Positions 22,062-29,660 of a stretch of DNA of 32,825 nucleotides are shown in pieces. Source of the stretch: CAYZPE01 sp046050145. Its GTDB lineage: Bacteria; Patescibacteriota; Minisyncoccia; Phycocordibacterales; CAYZPE01. Position 1 is the first letter of the stretch. Each line of letters opens with the position of its first letter. The position numbers were made by a program, and so were the translations under genes. The notes under the pieces were generated by a model that was given only the letters and a program-made list of their open reading frames with translations, did not search any database and was not told where the DNA came from. The stretch lies in assembly GCA_046050145.1 (NCBI GenBank), contig JBJOQC010000006.1, forward strand, positions 1 to 32,825, written 5' to 3'.

Positions 22062-22643
22062 TTAAAACTTAATATCGCCTGGCCAGAATCCTATATCTTG
22101 AATAGGGAGTAGTCGCACAAGAGGTCTGCCGATTATGTATTTTTCTTGTAGATTTCCCCAGTATCGTGAGTCGAGACTTCCTGCGCGATTATCTCCCATC
22201 ACAAAATATTCATTTTCTCCCACAGTTTTTGTAAATGTATCTTTTTTTGTAAGGGTTATATGGTCTTCCTTAAGCTTAAAACCCTCTGGATATTCGGTGT
22301 TTATGATAGTGACAACACCTTGCTCTATTTGTACAGTGTCTCCAGGGAGTCCGATGACACGTTTGATGAAATATTTCTTAGGGTCAACAGGGTATTTGAA
22401 GATAAGTACTGATCCTCTCTCTGGAGTTTTGAAACGATAACTTACTTGGTCTACGATGAGGTAGTGACCATCTTCAAATGTAGGTTCCATTGAACCACCG
22501 TTGACGAGAAATGGTTGGGCAATAAAGATTCGGAAGGGAACAACAATGAGGAGGGCGATAAGAGTGAAACGAAGTGTGTCCTTAAAAAAACCAGGTTCTT
22601 TTTTTTCAACTATCACATCATTTTTAATCTCGTTTTGTTCCAT
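22062..22643 (-). CDS. lepB: Signal peptidase I
   Basis: A 193-residue membrane protease that removes signal peptides from Sec substrates. An N-terminal cytosolic tail and one TM helix (about 25-42) precede the catalytic Ser51 in NGGSMEPTF (48-56). The catalytic Lys94 is in YFIKRVIGLPGD (91-102). The conserved C-terminal box is GDNRAGSLDSRYWG. The fold is the short bacterial form. It is divergent from pth, with promoters overlapping in the 148-bp gap, and the hisS-like gene follows. Confidence 0.95.
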   Translation of the reverse strand: MEQNEIKNDVIVEKKEPGFFKDTLRFTLIALLIVVPFRIFIAQPFLVNGGSMEPTFEDGHYLIVDQVSYRFKTPERGSVLIFKYPVDPKKYFIKRVIGLPGDTVQIEQGVVTIINTEYPEGFKLKEDHITLTKKDTFTKTVGENEYFVMGDNRAGSLDSRYWGNLQEKYIIGRPLVRLLPIQDIGFWPGDIKF

Positions 22644-22681
22644 TGAAAATGTTCTAGAATATTTTTTCTTTAATTGAGACT

Positions 22682-22732
22682 ATTGTATTACAAAAGAAAC
22701 GTTTGACACAAGAGATTTCGATGATGCACAAT
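22682..22732. promoter_or_regulatory. Overlapping divergent promoters of lepB and pth
   Basis: + strand (pth): TTGACA 22703-22708, 18 bp spacer, CACAAT 22727-22732. - strand (lepB): TTGTGT 22706-22711, 18 bp spacer, TACAAT 22682-22687. The two -35 boxes overlap, so polymerase binding may be mutually exclusive. Confidence 0.5.
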
Positions 22733-22791
22733 GGTCTTATGTTATTTTTTTAGGTTTTTAATATTTTATTTTTACTTTTTAATCTTTTGTT

Positions 22792-23388
22792 ATGGCGTAC
22801 ATCATCGCAGGGCTCGGAAATCCAGGAGAAGAATATAAAAATACGCGGCACAATGCTGGACGAATGGTTTTAGAAGCTTTTCATGTAAAAAATGAACTCG
22901 AAGACTGGAAGGAAAATAAAAAATCTCTCGCTCTCATCTCAAAAGGGATGGTGGGAAAGCAAAAGGTGACACTTGTGATGCCAGAAACGTTTATGAACAA
23001 GTCCGGTGAGAGTGTTAAGACACTTGTGAAGAGTGTAAAGGTGGCAGAAAAACTTATTGTGGTACATGATGATCTGGATTTGCCAGTCGGAACGCTCAAA
23101 GTTTCTTTTAATCGAAGTTCTGGAGGACATAAAGGTGTTGAGTCTATTATCAAAGCAATCAAGACAGAGAAATTTGCACGTATCCGTATTGGAATTTCAC
23201 AAGAAAGTGCAAAAGGTGGTGTGAAAAAACCAAGTCATGAAAATATAATAGAAAATTTTATTGTTAATGATTTTAAACCAGCTGAACTTGCTGAAGTAAA
23301 GAAGGTTGTAAAGAGAGCTTCAGAAGCAGTGGAGATGATTGTGAATGAGGGAATAGAAAAAGCGATGGGGGAGTTTAATAGAAGATAA
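22792..23388 (+). CDS. pth: Peptidyl-tRNA hydrolase
   Basis: A 198-residue enzyme that frees tRNA from stalled peptidyl-tRNA. MAYIIAGLGNPGEEYKNTRHNAGR gives N10 and the catalytic His20. TFMNKSGESV and IVVHDDLDLPVGTLKVSF then GGHKGVESI are the classic Pth blocks in order. The C-terminal helical lid (AELAEVKKVVKRASEAVEMIV) is present. Full length. It has no Shine-Dalgarno, a good -35/-10 promoter upstream, and a strong terminator 20 nt after the stop. Confidence 0.96.
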   Translation: MAYIIAGLGNPGEEYKNTRHNAGRMVLEAFHVKNELEDWKENKKSLALISKGMVGKQKVTLVMPETFMNKSGESVKTLVKSVKVAEKLIVVHDDLDLPVGTLKVSFNRSSGGHKGVESIIKAIKTEKFARIRIGISQESAKGGVKKPSHENIIENFIVNDFKPAELAEVKKVVKRASEAVEMIVNEGIEKAMGEFNRR

Positions 23389-23408
23389 AAAATAAAAAAG
23401 AAAAGATT

Positions 23409-23441
23409 AAAAGCAGGGTTCGCGAAGCGAACCCTGCTTTT
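23409..23441 (+). terminator. pth terminator
   Basis: A perfect 15-bp stem AAAAGCAGGGTTCGC / GCGAACCCTGCTTTT with a GAA loop, followed by a T-rich run. Confidence 0.9.
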
Positions 23442-23452
23442 AATTTTAATTT

Positions 23453-23492
23453 AAAACAAAAACCCCGCGAATGCCGTGGGGCTTTCGCGGGG
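23453..23492 (-). terminator. Terminator of the small lipoprotein gene
   Basis: CCCCGCGAA (23463-23471) pairs with TTCGCGGGG (23484-23492). On the minus strand it is followed by a T-rich tract. It lies 10 nt after the stop at 23503. Confidence 0.85.
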
Positions 23493-23502
23493 ATGGGTAA
23501 CT

Positions 23503-23856
23503 TTACTGTTGCTTCAATTTGTTGATCTGAATTTCAAGACTATCCACTCGTGCGTTGATACGACGCATCTGAGGTTCTATGATGAGCATCAGACGCACAG
23601 CCTCCACCTTTTCGAGTAGGGCAATTTTTGAGTTTCGAACTTCCGTTTGTTGAGAGTCTTGTTTTTCAAGACACTCAACTTGTCGAAGGACTTCTTCCTT
23701 GAAGTTCGTCACCAGCTTCACGTCAACCTTACCAGTCGTTTGAAGCTCGTTTTGAATTTTCAAAGTGATACAGTCGAGTGGATTCTTCTCCACCTTCTCT
23801 TGACGGCCACAAGCAGTCAGGAGAAGGCTCGCTACGATAACAAGGAACATTTTCAT
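23503..23856 (-). CDS. Small coiled-coil lipoprotein, unknown
   Basis: A 117-residue exported protein. MKMFLVIVASLLLTACGRQE has a lipobox (LLTAC), so Cys16 would be lipid-modified after signal peptidase II. The rest is helical: residues 45-117 look like a coiled coil (EVLRQVECLEKQDSQQ... RINARVDSLEIQINKLKQ). No family recognised. It has a Shine-Dalgarno (AAAGGA about 7 nt upstream), a canonical TTGCAT-17-TATAAT promoter (23929-23957), a leader of about 65 nt, and its own terminator. It has higher GC than the neighbouring core genes. It is a companion in style to the genes at 3421 and 4997. Confidence 0.7.
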   Translation of the reverse strand: MKMFLVIVASLLLTACGRQEKVEKNPLDCITLKIQNELQTTGKVDVKLVTNFKEEVLRQVECLEKQDSQQTEVRNSKIALLEKVEAVRLMLIIEPQMRRINARVDSLEIQINKLKQQ

Positions 23857-23928
23857 GGCGGGTCCTTTCCAGGATAAGCCAGTTGTTTTTTGGTAGGTGT
23901 GACATTCACAACCTTAACCTTTGTTTAT

Positions 23929-23957
23929 ATTATATCATATTAATCGTAAAAATGCAA
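23929..23957 (-). promoter_or_regulatory. Promoter of the lipoprotein gene
   Basis: On the minus strand, TTGCAT (23952-23957), 17 bp spacer, TATAAT (23929-23934). Confidence 0.6.
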
Positions 23958-23994
23958 GCCTAAAATAGGCCTTTGCGTAGGCTCAGTTTAAAAC

Positions 23995-24020
23995 AAAAAA
24001 TCTCCGTAAGGGGATTTTTT
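23995..24020. terminator. Terminator-like hairpin after the S1 gene
   Basis: AATCTCC / GGGGATT pair with a GTAA loop (one G-U as read on +; on - this becomes a C-A mismatch), flanked by six A and six T. It follows the S1 stop (24025) on the minus strand. Confidence 0.55.
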
Positions 24021-24024
24021 GTTG

Positions 24025-25206
24025 CTATTTCTTTTTACTTCCTGCGAAAGTAAGTGCCATCTTTTGCTCCTTTGGATCAAAGAGAGTGATTTTGAATGGA
24101 TATGTCTTACCAAGTTCAAGGTGTTCTCGAAGCTTTTCTTCGGTACCAAACTCAGATACATGCACAAGTCCTGCAATACCTTCTTCAATAGAAGCGAGAG
24201 CTCCATGCTTATTGAATCGGATAATAACACCCTGTACAGTGCTATCTTTCTTATATTTCTTACTTGCTTCAACCCAAGGGTTTGGCTTAAGAGCTTTAAT
24301 AGAAAGTGAAATCTTTCCATCTTTTATTTCAATCACTTTAACCTTAACCTTATCGTTTACAGAGTAAAGACTCTTTGGATTTTCTACGAGTGCCCAGTCG
24401 ATTTCAGAAATATGCACAAGTCCCTCAAGTCCTTCTTCAAGTTTTATAAATACACCAAAATCAACAATGCCAGTGATTGTTCCTTCTACCTCGTCACCTA
24501 CTTGGTATCTGTCAATTATCTTTTCTTTATTTTTCTGTTCAGGACTCTTTTCAGAGAAGATGAGTTTTCCTTCTTTTGGAATCGCTCCAATAATAGAAAC
24601 AGAGATTTTTGTTCCAACAAGTTTCTTTAGCTCCTCAAGGATTTTATCTTTGTCTCCGTCTGAAACTCGAGGATAGTGTTCAGTTTTAAGCTGTGAAGCT
24701 GGGAGAAATCCTTGGATACCTTGCCATGAAATGATGAGACCTCCTTTATTTGCTTCTATAATAGGAAGATCAAATACAGTTTTACTTCGAATAGCCTCTT
24801 CTGCTTCACTCCAGATAAGTGCCTGGCGAGCTTCCTTGAGAGAAATTTCGATGTAACCGTCTTTATTTTCAACACTGATAACCTTACCTGCAACTCGGTC
24901 ACCAATACTTGTCTTCTTTATAATGTCGCGAGCAGCAATAAATTCTCGTCCGTATATAATACCTGTTCCAAATGGGTGTAGGTCTACGAAAATAGCACCT
25001 GAGTCAATGCCCATAACAGCACCTTCCACAAGGTCTCCTATGCCTGGTGGGTTTGCAATAGAAACAAGCACCTTATCCATAAGGGTTTCTTCTTTTGGAG
25101 CTTCCTCTGAAGCTTCAACAGCTTTTTTACTCGCTTTCTTTGTTTTAACCTCTTCTACTTTTTCTTCTTTTACTGCCTCCTTTCTTTTAAATATGTTTTT
25201 TAACAT
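24025..25206 (-). CDS. rpsA: Ribosomal protein bS1 (four S1 domains)
   Basis: A 393-residue RNA-binding protein. After a Lys/Glu-rich N-terminal segment (MLKNIFKRKEAVKEEKVEEV...), four S1 OB-fold repeats follow: GDLVEGAVMGIDSGAIFVDL; a degenerate second (FDLPIIEANKGGLIISWQGIQGFLPASQL); GDEVEGTITGIVDFGVFIKL ending GLVHISEIDW; and STVQGVIIRFNKHGALASI ending GLVHVSEFG. S1 recruits mRNA to the 30S, which matters where Shine-Dalgarno sequences are rare, as here. The start at 25206 is taken because the extra 38 residues of the longer frame cross the divergent promoter region and look non-protein. There is no Shine-Dalgarno. Confidence 0.9.
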   Translation of the reverse strand: MLKNIFKRKEAVKEEKVEEVKTKKASKKAVEASEEAPKEETLMDKVLVSIANPPGIGDLVEGAVMGIDSGAIFVDLHPFGTGIIYGREFIAARDIIKKTSIGDRVAGKVISVENKDGYIEISLKEARQALIWSEAEEAIRSKTVFDLPIIEANKGGLIISWQGIQGFLPASQLKTEHYPRVSDGDKDKILEELKKLVGTKISVSIIGAIPKEGKLIFSEKSPEQKNKEKIIDRYQVGDEVEGTITGIVDFGVFIKLEEGLEGLVHISEIDWALVENPKSLYSVNDKVKVKVIEIKDGKISLSIKALKPNPWVEASKKYKKDSTVQGVIIRFNKHGALASIEEGIAGLVHVSEFGTEEKLREHLELGKTYPFKITLFDPKEQKMALTFAGSKKK

Positions 25207-25347
25207 TGTATATATTGAGCAGGCTTGTTTTTTGCTTCTTCCGACATTCTCCAAAACAAGGATACTGCAAACTAATAAAGGTTCCTCTCTAAATAGAGGA
25301 AGACACATACTACTATACAAATACTATTTTTTCAATAGCTTTTCTTA

Positions 25348-25356
25348 TGTTATAAT
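25348..25356 (+). promoter_or_regulatory. Extended -10 promoter, leaderless start of the MBL-fold gene
   Basis: TGT then a perfect TATAAT (25351-25356). The expected transcript start at about 25363 is 1 nt from the ATG at 25364. Confidence 0.6.
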
Positions 25357-25363
25357 CGTCGGC

Positions 25364-25987
25364 ATGATTATTACATACCACGGTATTTCATGTTTCAAAG
25401 TGCAGTTTGGCGATACTGTTATTGCAGTTAATCCTGTTTCAAAAGACTCAAAGGAAAAAGCTCCAAAATTTGGTGCGGATATTGCTTTGGTGAGTCTCCA
25501 AGATCCTGATCATAATGGTATTTCAAACGCAGCTCATGGTGAACGTAATCCTTTTGTGATATCTGGTCCTGGTGAGTATGAAATAAAAGGTGTTTTTATA
25601 AAAGGATTTCCATCAACTTCTTCGTATGGAAATGTTCCCCATATCAATACTATTTATTATGTGACTCTCGAAGGTATGAATCTTTGTTTCTTGGGGGCGC
25701 TTGATGGTTCTGAGTTAAAATCTGAAACCACAGAAGCTCTTGATAATATAGATATTCTATTTGTACCCATTGGAGGAGATGGTGTATTGTCTGCAGCTCA
25801 AGCATATAAACTAGCAGTAAATTTTGAACCAAAGATAATTATTCCAACACATACAAATGATGCTGCGCTCAAGGCATTTCTCAAAGAAGCAGGTTCGGGT
25901 GTGGATGCTATTGATAAACTGACGCTTAAGAAAAAAGATCTTGAAGGAAAAGAAGGGGAGGTTGTTGTATTGGCTCCACAAAACTAA
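25364..25987 (+). CDS. Metallo-beta-lactamase-fold protein with altered metal motif
   Basis: A 207-residue UlaG-like MBL-fold protein. ITYHGISCFKVQFGDTVIAVNP (3-24) is the usual opening, and ISGPGEYEIKGVFIKGF and PTHTND (late His) follow. The hallmark HxHxDH is SLQDPDH at 44-50, so only D49 and H50 remain. Hydrolase activity is therefore doubtful, though CPR relatives often share this change. The start at 25364 is set by the extended -10 promoter just ahead; the open frame extends far upstream but only by running antisense through the S1 gene. The one-TM protein gene follows after 15 nt. Confidence 0.8.
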   Translation: MIITYHGISCFKVQFGDTVIAVNPVSKDSKEKAPKFGADIALVSLQDPDHNGISNAAHGERNPFVISGPGEYEIKGVFIKGFPSTSSYGNVPHINTIYYVTLEGMNLCFLGALDGSELKSETTEALDNIDILFVPIGGDGVLSAAQAYKLAVNFEPKIIIPTHTNDAALKAFLKEAGSGVDAIDKLTLKKKDLEGKEGEVVVLAPQN

Positions 25988-26002
25988 TAAGGGTGGGGAA
26001 TC

Positions 26003-26362
26003 GTGGTAGAGTTATACGTATATATGGGATTTTTCGAATATATTGAATATCTTCGATCTAAACCCGAGCGCACCCGTACTCGTATAGCTTTCTCTATTTC
26101 TTTTGTTATAACCGCCCTTATCTTTACGGGATGGATGATGTCTTTATATGGTACTGAAAAAGAAGAAGATACGTTTATTGCCGAGTCTCCCGCAGTAGAG
26201 CCTCTTTCTTCATTGTCAGGAACAGCTTTGAATGCATTCAATACTGTAAAAGGGGGATTGGCTGATCTAAAAGATGCTTTTTTAGGCCTCTTTAATGAGA
26301 CATATAAAGCACCTCAAACAAAGTCTTTTGACAGACAAGAGAGTCAATTGTTTGAGTACTAA
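26003..26362 (+). CDS. Single-pass membrane protein, unknown
   Basis: A 119-residue protein with a GTG start at 26003 behind an AGGGTGGGG stretch; an ATG at 26024 (MGFFEYIEYLRSKPERTRTR) is an equally good start. A basic N-terminal segment is followed by one TM helix (IAFSISFVITALIFTGWMMSLY, about 30-51) and a Ser/Ala-rich extracytoplasmic tail with a helix (ALNAFNTVKGGLADLKDAFLGLF). Short proteins of this layout are common in Parcubacteria; no function is known. It is 15 nt after the MBL-fold gene and ahead of gyrA. Confidence 0.65.
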   Translation: MVELYVYMGFFEYIEYLRSKPERTRTRIAFSISFVITALIFTGWMMSLYGTEKEEDTFIAESPAVEPLSSLSGTALNAFNTVKGGLADLKDAFLGLFNETYKAPQTKSFDRQESQLFEY

Positions 26363-26376
26363 AGTCTTGTTTTATA

Positions 26377-26385
26377 TGCTATAAT
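26377..26385 (+). promoter_or_regulatory. Extended -10 promoter of gyrA
   Basis: TGC followed by a perfect TATAAT (26380-26385). It gives a leader of about 30 nt with no Shine-Dalgarno. Confidence 0.6.
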
Positions 26386-26421
26386 AGTGTTATCAATTCG
26401 GCATACGATTACTGTTAAGTA

Positions 26422-28893
26422 ATGGCAAAAGATATAGAAAAAAAAGAAGAAAATGAATCTCCACGACCTCTTTCACAAGGTATTGTGAGTCGTGAGATTA
26501 CAACAGAAATGAAAGATGCGTATCTCGACTACGCTATGTCTGTTATCACATCTCGAGCTCTTCCTGATGTGCGAGATGGCTTAAAGCCGGTACACCGAAG
26601 AATTCTTTTTGCGATGCATGAGAAGGGTCTTGTTGCAGGAGGTAAGTTTCGAAAATCTGCGGTGGTGGTGGGAGATGTGCTCGGTAACTATCATCCTCAC
26701 GGCGATGCTTCTGTATATGATGCTCTGGTGAAAATGGCACAAGATTTTTCAATGCGATATCCGCTTGTCTGGGGACAAGGTAACTTTGGTAACGTTGACG
26801 GAGATAATGCAGCTGCTATGCGTTATACCGAGGCAAAAATGTCTCGTGTTGCCTCAGAGCTTTTGGGTGATATAGAAAAGGATACGGTTGATTTTAGAGC
26901 AAACTATGACGGTACTCGAAAAGAGCCTATAGTTTTGCCTGCTGCTGTTCCAAACCTGCTTTTAAATGGAACTCTCGGTATTGCTGTGGGTATGGCGACT
27001 AATATTCCTCCTCACAATCTTCGTGAAATAGTCGACGCGACTTCGTTTCTTATTGATAATACTGACGCTACGAGTGAAGATCTTTTACAGTTTGTAAAAG
27101 GTCCTGATTTTCCAACAGGAGGTTTGATTTTTAATGAAAAAGATATTGCTCATGCATATGCTACCGGCCGTGGCGGTGTGGTGACTCGTGGTGTTGCAGA
27201 AATTGTTGAAAATAAAGCGGGAAATTTTCAAATTATTGTTACCTCAATTCCATATCGAGTAAATAAGTCTGATCTGCTTTTGAAGATTGCCGAACTTGTT
27301 CGCGACAAGAAGCTCGAGGGTATAAAAGGGCTTCGAGATGAGTCTGCAAAAGATATTCGTATTGCAATTGATTTGAAGAGTGGTGCACATCCTCAAAAAG
27401 TATTAAATTTTCTCTATAAACACACTCAACTTGAAGAAACATTTCACTTTAACGTTGTGTGTCTTGTGAATGGTGTGCCCCAAACCCTCTCTCTTAAGGG
27501 AATTCTCCAGGAGTTTGTTTCTCACCGAGTGATTGTGATTCGTCGTCGTACTGAGTACGATCTTCGTAAGGCAGAGGACAGAGAACATATTCTTATAGGT
27601 CTTAAAAAAGCTCTCGATCATATTGATCAGATTATTAAACTTATTCGAGCTTCAAAAGATACTGTTGAGGCACATGCGGAGCTTCGAAAACAATTTAAAT
27701 TTTCAGATCGTCAGGCAACTGCAATTCTTGAAATGAAACTTTCACGTCTCGCTGGTCTTGAGCGAAAGAAAATTGAGGATGAACTGAAGGCTGTGCAAGA
27801 GCTTATTGAAGAGTTGAAGTCTATCCTCGCATCTTCAAAGAAAATTTTGACTATTATCAAAAAAGAGCTTGCTTATATAAGTGAAAAATACGGTGATGAT
27901 AGAAAAACAAAGGTTATTAAGCATGGTGTTCAATCAATCTCTGATGAAGATCTAATTCCAGATGAAGAAAATGCTCTTGTGCTTACTTCGGGAGGTTATA
28001 TTAAACGTACAAGTCCTGATGAATTTAGAAAGCAAAAGCGTGGTGGTGTAGGTGTGGTTGATCTCGATACAAAAGAGGAGGATTTTGTCACTACACTTCT
28101 CACTGCAAGCACCCATAGTGACATGCTCTTCTTTACTGATAGAGGTAAGGCATACCAAATCAAAATGTACGAGCTTCCAGAAGGTAAGCGTGCTACTCGT
28201 GGCAAATCAATCATGAACTTCCTCTCTCTTGATGCTGGAGAAAAGGTGACATCAGTTTTGCCAATGCCAAAGGATACAAAAAATAAGAGCCTCTCTTTGC
28301 TTATGGTTACAAAGCAGGGTAATGCAAAGAAGGTAAAGGCAGAAAGCTTCCATGATGTGCGTCGTAGTGGAATTATTGCAATTAGACTTGATAAAGGTGA
28401 TGAGCTTATCTCTGTATCGTTTGCTGATAAAAAAGATGACGGCATAATCGTTACTTCACGAGGTCAGTCTATTCGTTTTAAGGAGTCTGATATTCGAGAA
28501 ATGGGTCGCGGTGCAGGAGGGGTGCGCGGAATTCGTCTTGGAAAGAATGACTTTGTTGTTGGGGCTCAAATTATAAAATCAGACCTTAAAAACCCTTCAC
28601 TTCTTGTGATTACTGCAAATGGATATGGTAAGCGTACTGATCTTTCTGAATATAAAGTTCAAAAGCGAGGAGGTTCTGGTATTAAGACAGCAAATATAAC
28701 ATCAAAGACTGCTGAGCTTATTTCTGCTCAGGTGGTAAGTGATGAAGAAGCGGAGATTGTGGCAATGTCACAAAAGAGTCAGGTGATACGAACAGGTCTC
28801 AATGAAATTCCTCGACTCGGTAGACAGACTCAGGGTGTGCGGATTATGAAATTGCGTGAAGGAGATAGGATTGCGTCTCTGATTTGCCTCTAA
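26422..28893 (+). CDS. gyrA: DNA gyrase subunit A
   Basis: An 823-residue breakage-reunion subunit of the type IIA topoisomerase that introduces negative supercoils. ALPDVRDGLKPVHRRILFAM (46-65), GDVLGNYHPHGDASVYDALVKMAQ (84-107) and AAMRYTEAKMS with the catalytic Tyr135 are in order. GMATNIPPHNL and EILEMKLSRLAGLE follow. The C-terminal beta-pinwheel has the gyrase-specific box KQKRGGVGV, and a second KVQKRGGSGI later, which favours GyrA over ParC. In the quinolone pocket the residue aligned with E. coli Ser83 is Ala96, while Asp87 is conserved (Asp100). gyrB is not in the window. Confidence 0.95.
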   Translation: MAKDIEKKEENESPRPLSQGIVSREITTEMKDAYLDYAMSVITSRALPDVRDGLKPVHRRILFAMHEKGLVAGGKFRKSAVVVGDVLGNYHPHGDASVYDALVKMAQDFSMRYPLVWGQGNFGNVDGDNAAAMRYTEAKMSRVASELLGDIEKDTVDFRANYDGTRKEPIVLPAAVPNLLLNGTLGIAVGMATNIPPHNLREIVDATSFLIDNTDATSEDLLQFVKGPDFPTGGLIFNEKDIAHAYATGRGGVVTRGVAEIVENKAGNFQIIVTSIPYRVNKSDLLLKIAELVRDKKLEGIKGLRDESAKDIRIAIDLKSGAHPQKVLNFLYKHTQLEETFHFNVVCLVNGVPQTLSLKGILQEFVSHRVIVIRRRTEYDLRKAEDREHILIGLKKALDHIDQIIKLIRASKDTVEAHAELRKQFKFSDRQATAILEMKLSRLAGLERKKIEDELKAVQELIEELKSILASSKKILTIIKKELAYISEKYGDDRKTKVIKHGVQSISDEDLIPDEENALVLTSGGYIKRTSPDEFRKQKRGGVGVVDLDTKEEDFVTTLLTASTHSDMLFFTDRGKAYQIKMYELPEGKRATRGKSIMNFLSLDAGEKVTSVLPMPKDTKNKSLSLLMVTKQGNAKKVKAESFHDVRRSGIIAIRLDKGDELISVSFADKKDDGIIVTSRGQSIRFKESDIREMGRGAGGVRGIRLGKNDFVVGAQIIKSDLKNPSLLVITANGYGKRTDLSEYKVQKRGGSGIKTANITSKTAELISAQVVSDEEAEIVAMSQKSQVIRTGLNEIPRLGRQTQGVRIMKLREGDRIASLICL

Positions 28894-29020
28894 AACCCTC
28901 AAAATAAGCCGACCCGCTTCGTTATACATAAAAGTTATTCCTGCAGTGTAGTTTTCTACACCTTAGTCATAACTTTTATATACGCCTCGCATCTCAATTT
29001 ATTTTGAGGGTTTAAAATTT
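28893..29020 (+). terminator. Nested-hairpin terminator after gyrA
   Basis: The outer 15-bp arms (28893-28907 and 28999-29013) flank a middle 11-bp pair ATAAAAGTTAT / ATAACTTTTAT (28928-28938, 28969-28979), which flanks an inner 6-bp hairpin GTGTAG-TTTT-CTACAC (28946-28961). T-rich DNA follows. The outer stem alone would be an ordinary terminator; the nested inner stems are unusual. Confidence 0.7.
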
Positions 29021-29063
29021 TTAAGACTCTGTTGAAAAGCTCTTATGGTAGAAGGCTTTTCTT

Positions 29064-29072
29064 TGTTATACT
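29064..29072 (+). promoter_or_regulatory. Extended -10 promoter of the methyltransferase gene
   Basis: TGT then TATACT (29067-29072). It places the transcript start near 29079, supporting the ATG at 29102 rather than the earlier one at 29045. Confidence 0.5.
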
Positions 29073-29101
29073 CTAAGTACAAAAGATCTTTAATTTCTTT
29101 T

Positions 29102-29632
29102 ATGTTTAGTGATCCTCAAAAAAACATCGAGCAATTCAATCCATCTCTTGGAGCGCGTATCGCTGACCTTGGTTCTGGATCTGGTTTTTATACTCTTGCA
29201 GCCGCAAGAGCTGTGGGTGCGGAAGGTAAGGTGTACGCGGTTGATGTTCAAAAGGATCTTTTGTCCAAACTTAAGAATGAAGCAAATAAGCAGGGGATGT
29301 CTAATATTGAAATTGTGTGGGGTGATCTTGAAAAACTTGGAGGTACAAGACTTGCACCTCAAACTTTGAATGGGGTGATTGTGTCGAATATTTTTTTTCA
29401 AGTAAAAAATAAAGATATTTTTATACAAGAGGTAGATAGGATACTTATGTCAAAAGGCAAAGTTCTCTTTGTTGACTGGGCAGAGTCTTTTGGAGGTTTA
29501 GGTCCTCAATCAGGAGATGTCTTTCCTGAGAAAAAAGCCGAAGAGATGTGGACAAAAGCAGGTTTTATAAAAGAGGCTAGTATTTCTGCGGGAGCGCACC
29601 ATTACGGTATAATATTTACTAAGAGTTTGTAA
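29102..29632 (+). CDS. Class I SAM-dependent methyltransferase
   Basis: A 176-residue Rossmann-fold methyltransferase. SAM motif ARIADLGSGSGFYTLAAA (18-35) with DLGSGSG, acidic loop VYAVDVQ, and VWGDLEKLGGTRL then VLFVDW later match the UbiE/Methyltransf_25-like families. The substrate cannot be told. An upstream ATG (29045) exists, but the likely promoter lies inside that extension, so 29102 (MFSDPQKNIEQFNP) is used. It is followed after 28 nt by the solute-binding-like gene on the same strand. Confidence 0.8.
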   Translation: MFSDPQKNIEQFNPSLGARIADLGSGSGFYTLAAARAVGAEGKVYAVDVQKDLLSKLKNEANKQGMSNIEIVWGDLEKLGGTRLAPQTLNGVIVSNIFFQVKNKDIFIQEVDRILMSKGKVLFVDWAESFGGLGPQSGDVFPEKKAEEMWTKAGFIKEASISAGAHHYGIIFTKSL

Positions 29633-29660
29633 TCTCTTTATATCCTAAATTCTAATCATC

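Noticed and set aside
24923..25363. Long + strand frame upstream of the MBL-fold protein
   Set aside because: It is antisense to the S1 gene; a perfect extended -10 box lies just before the ATG at 25364.
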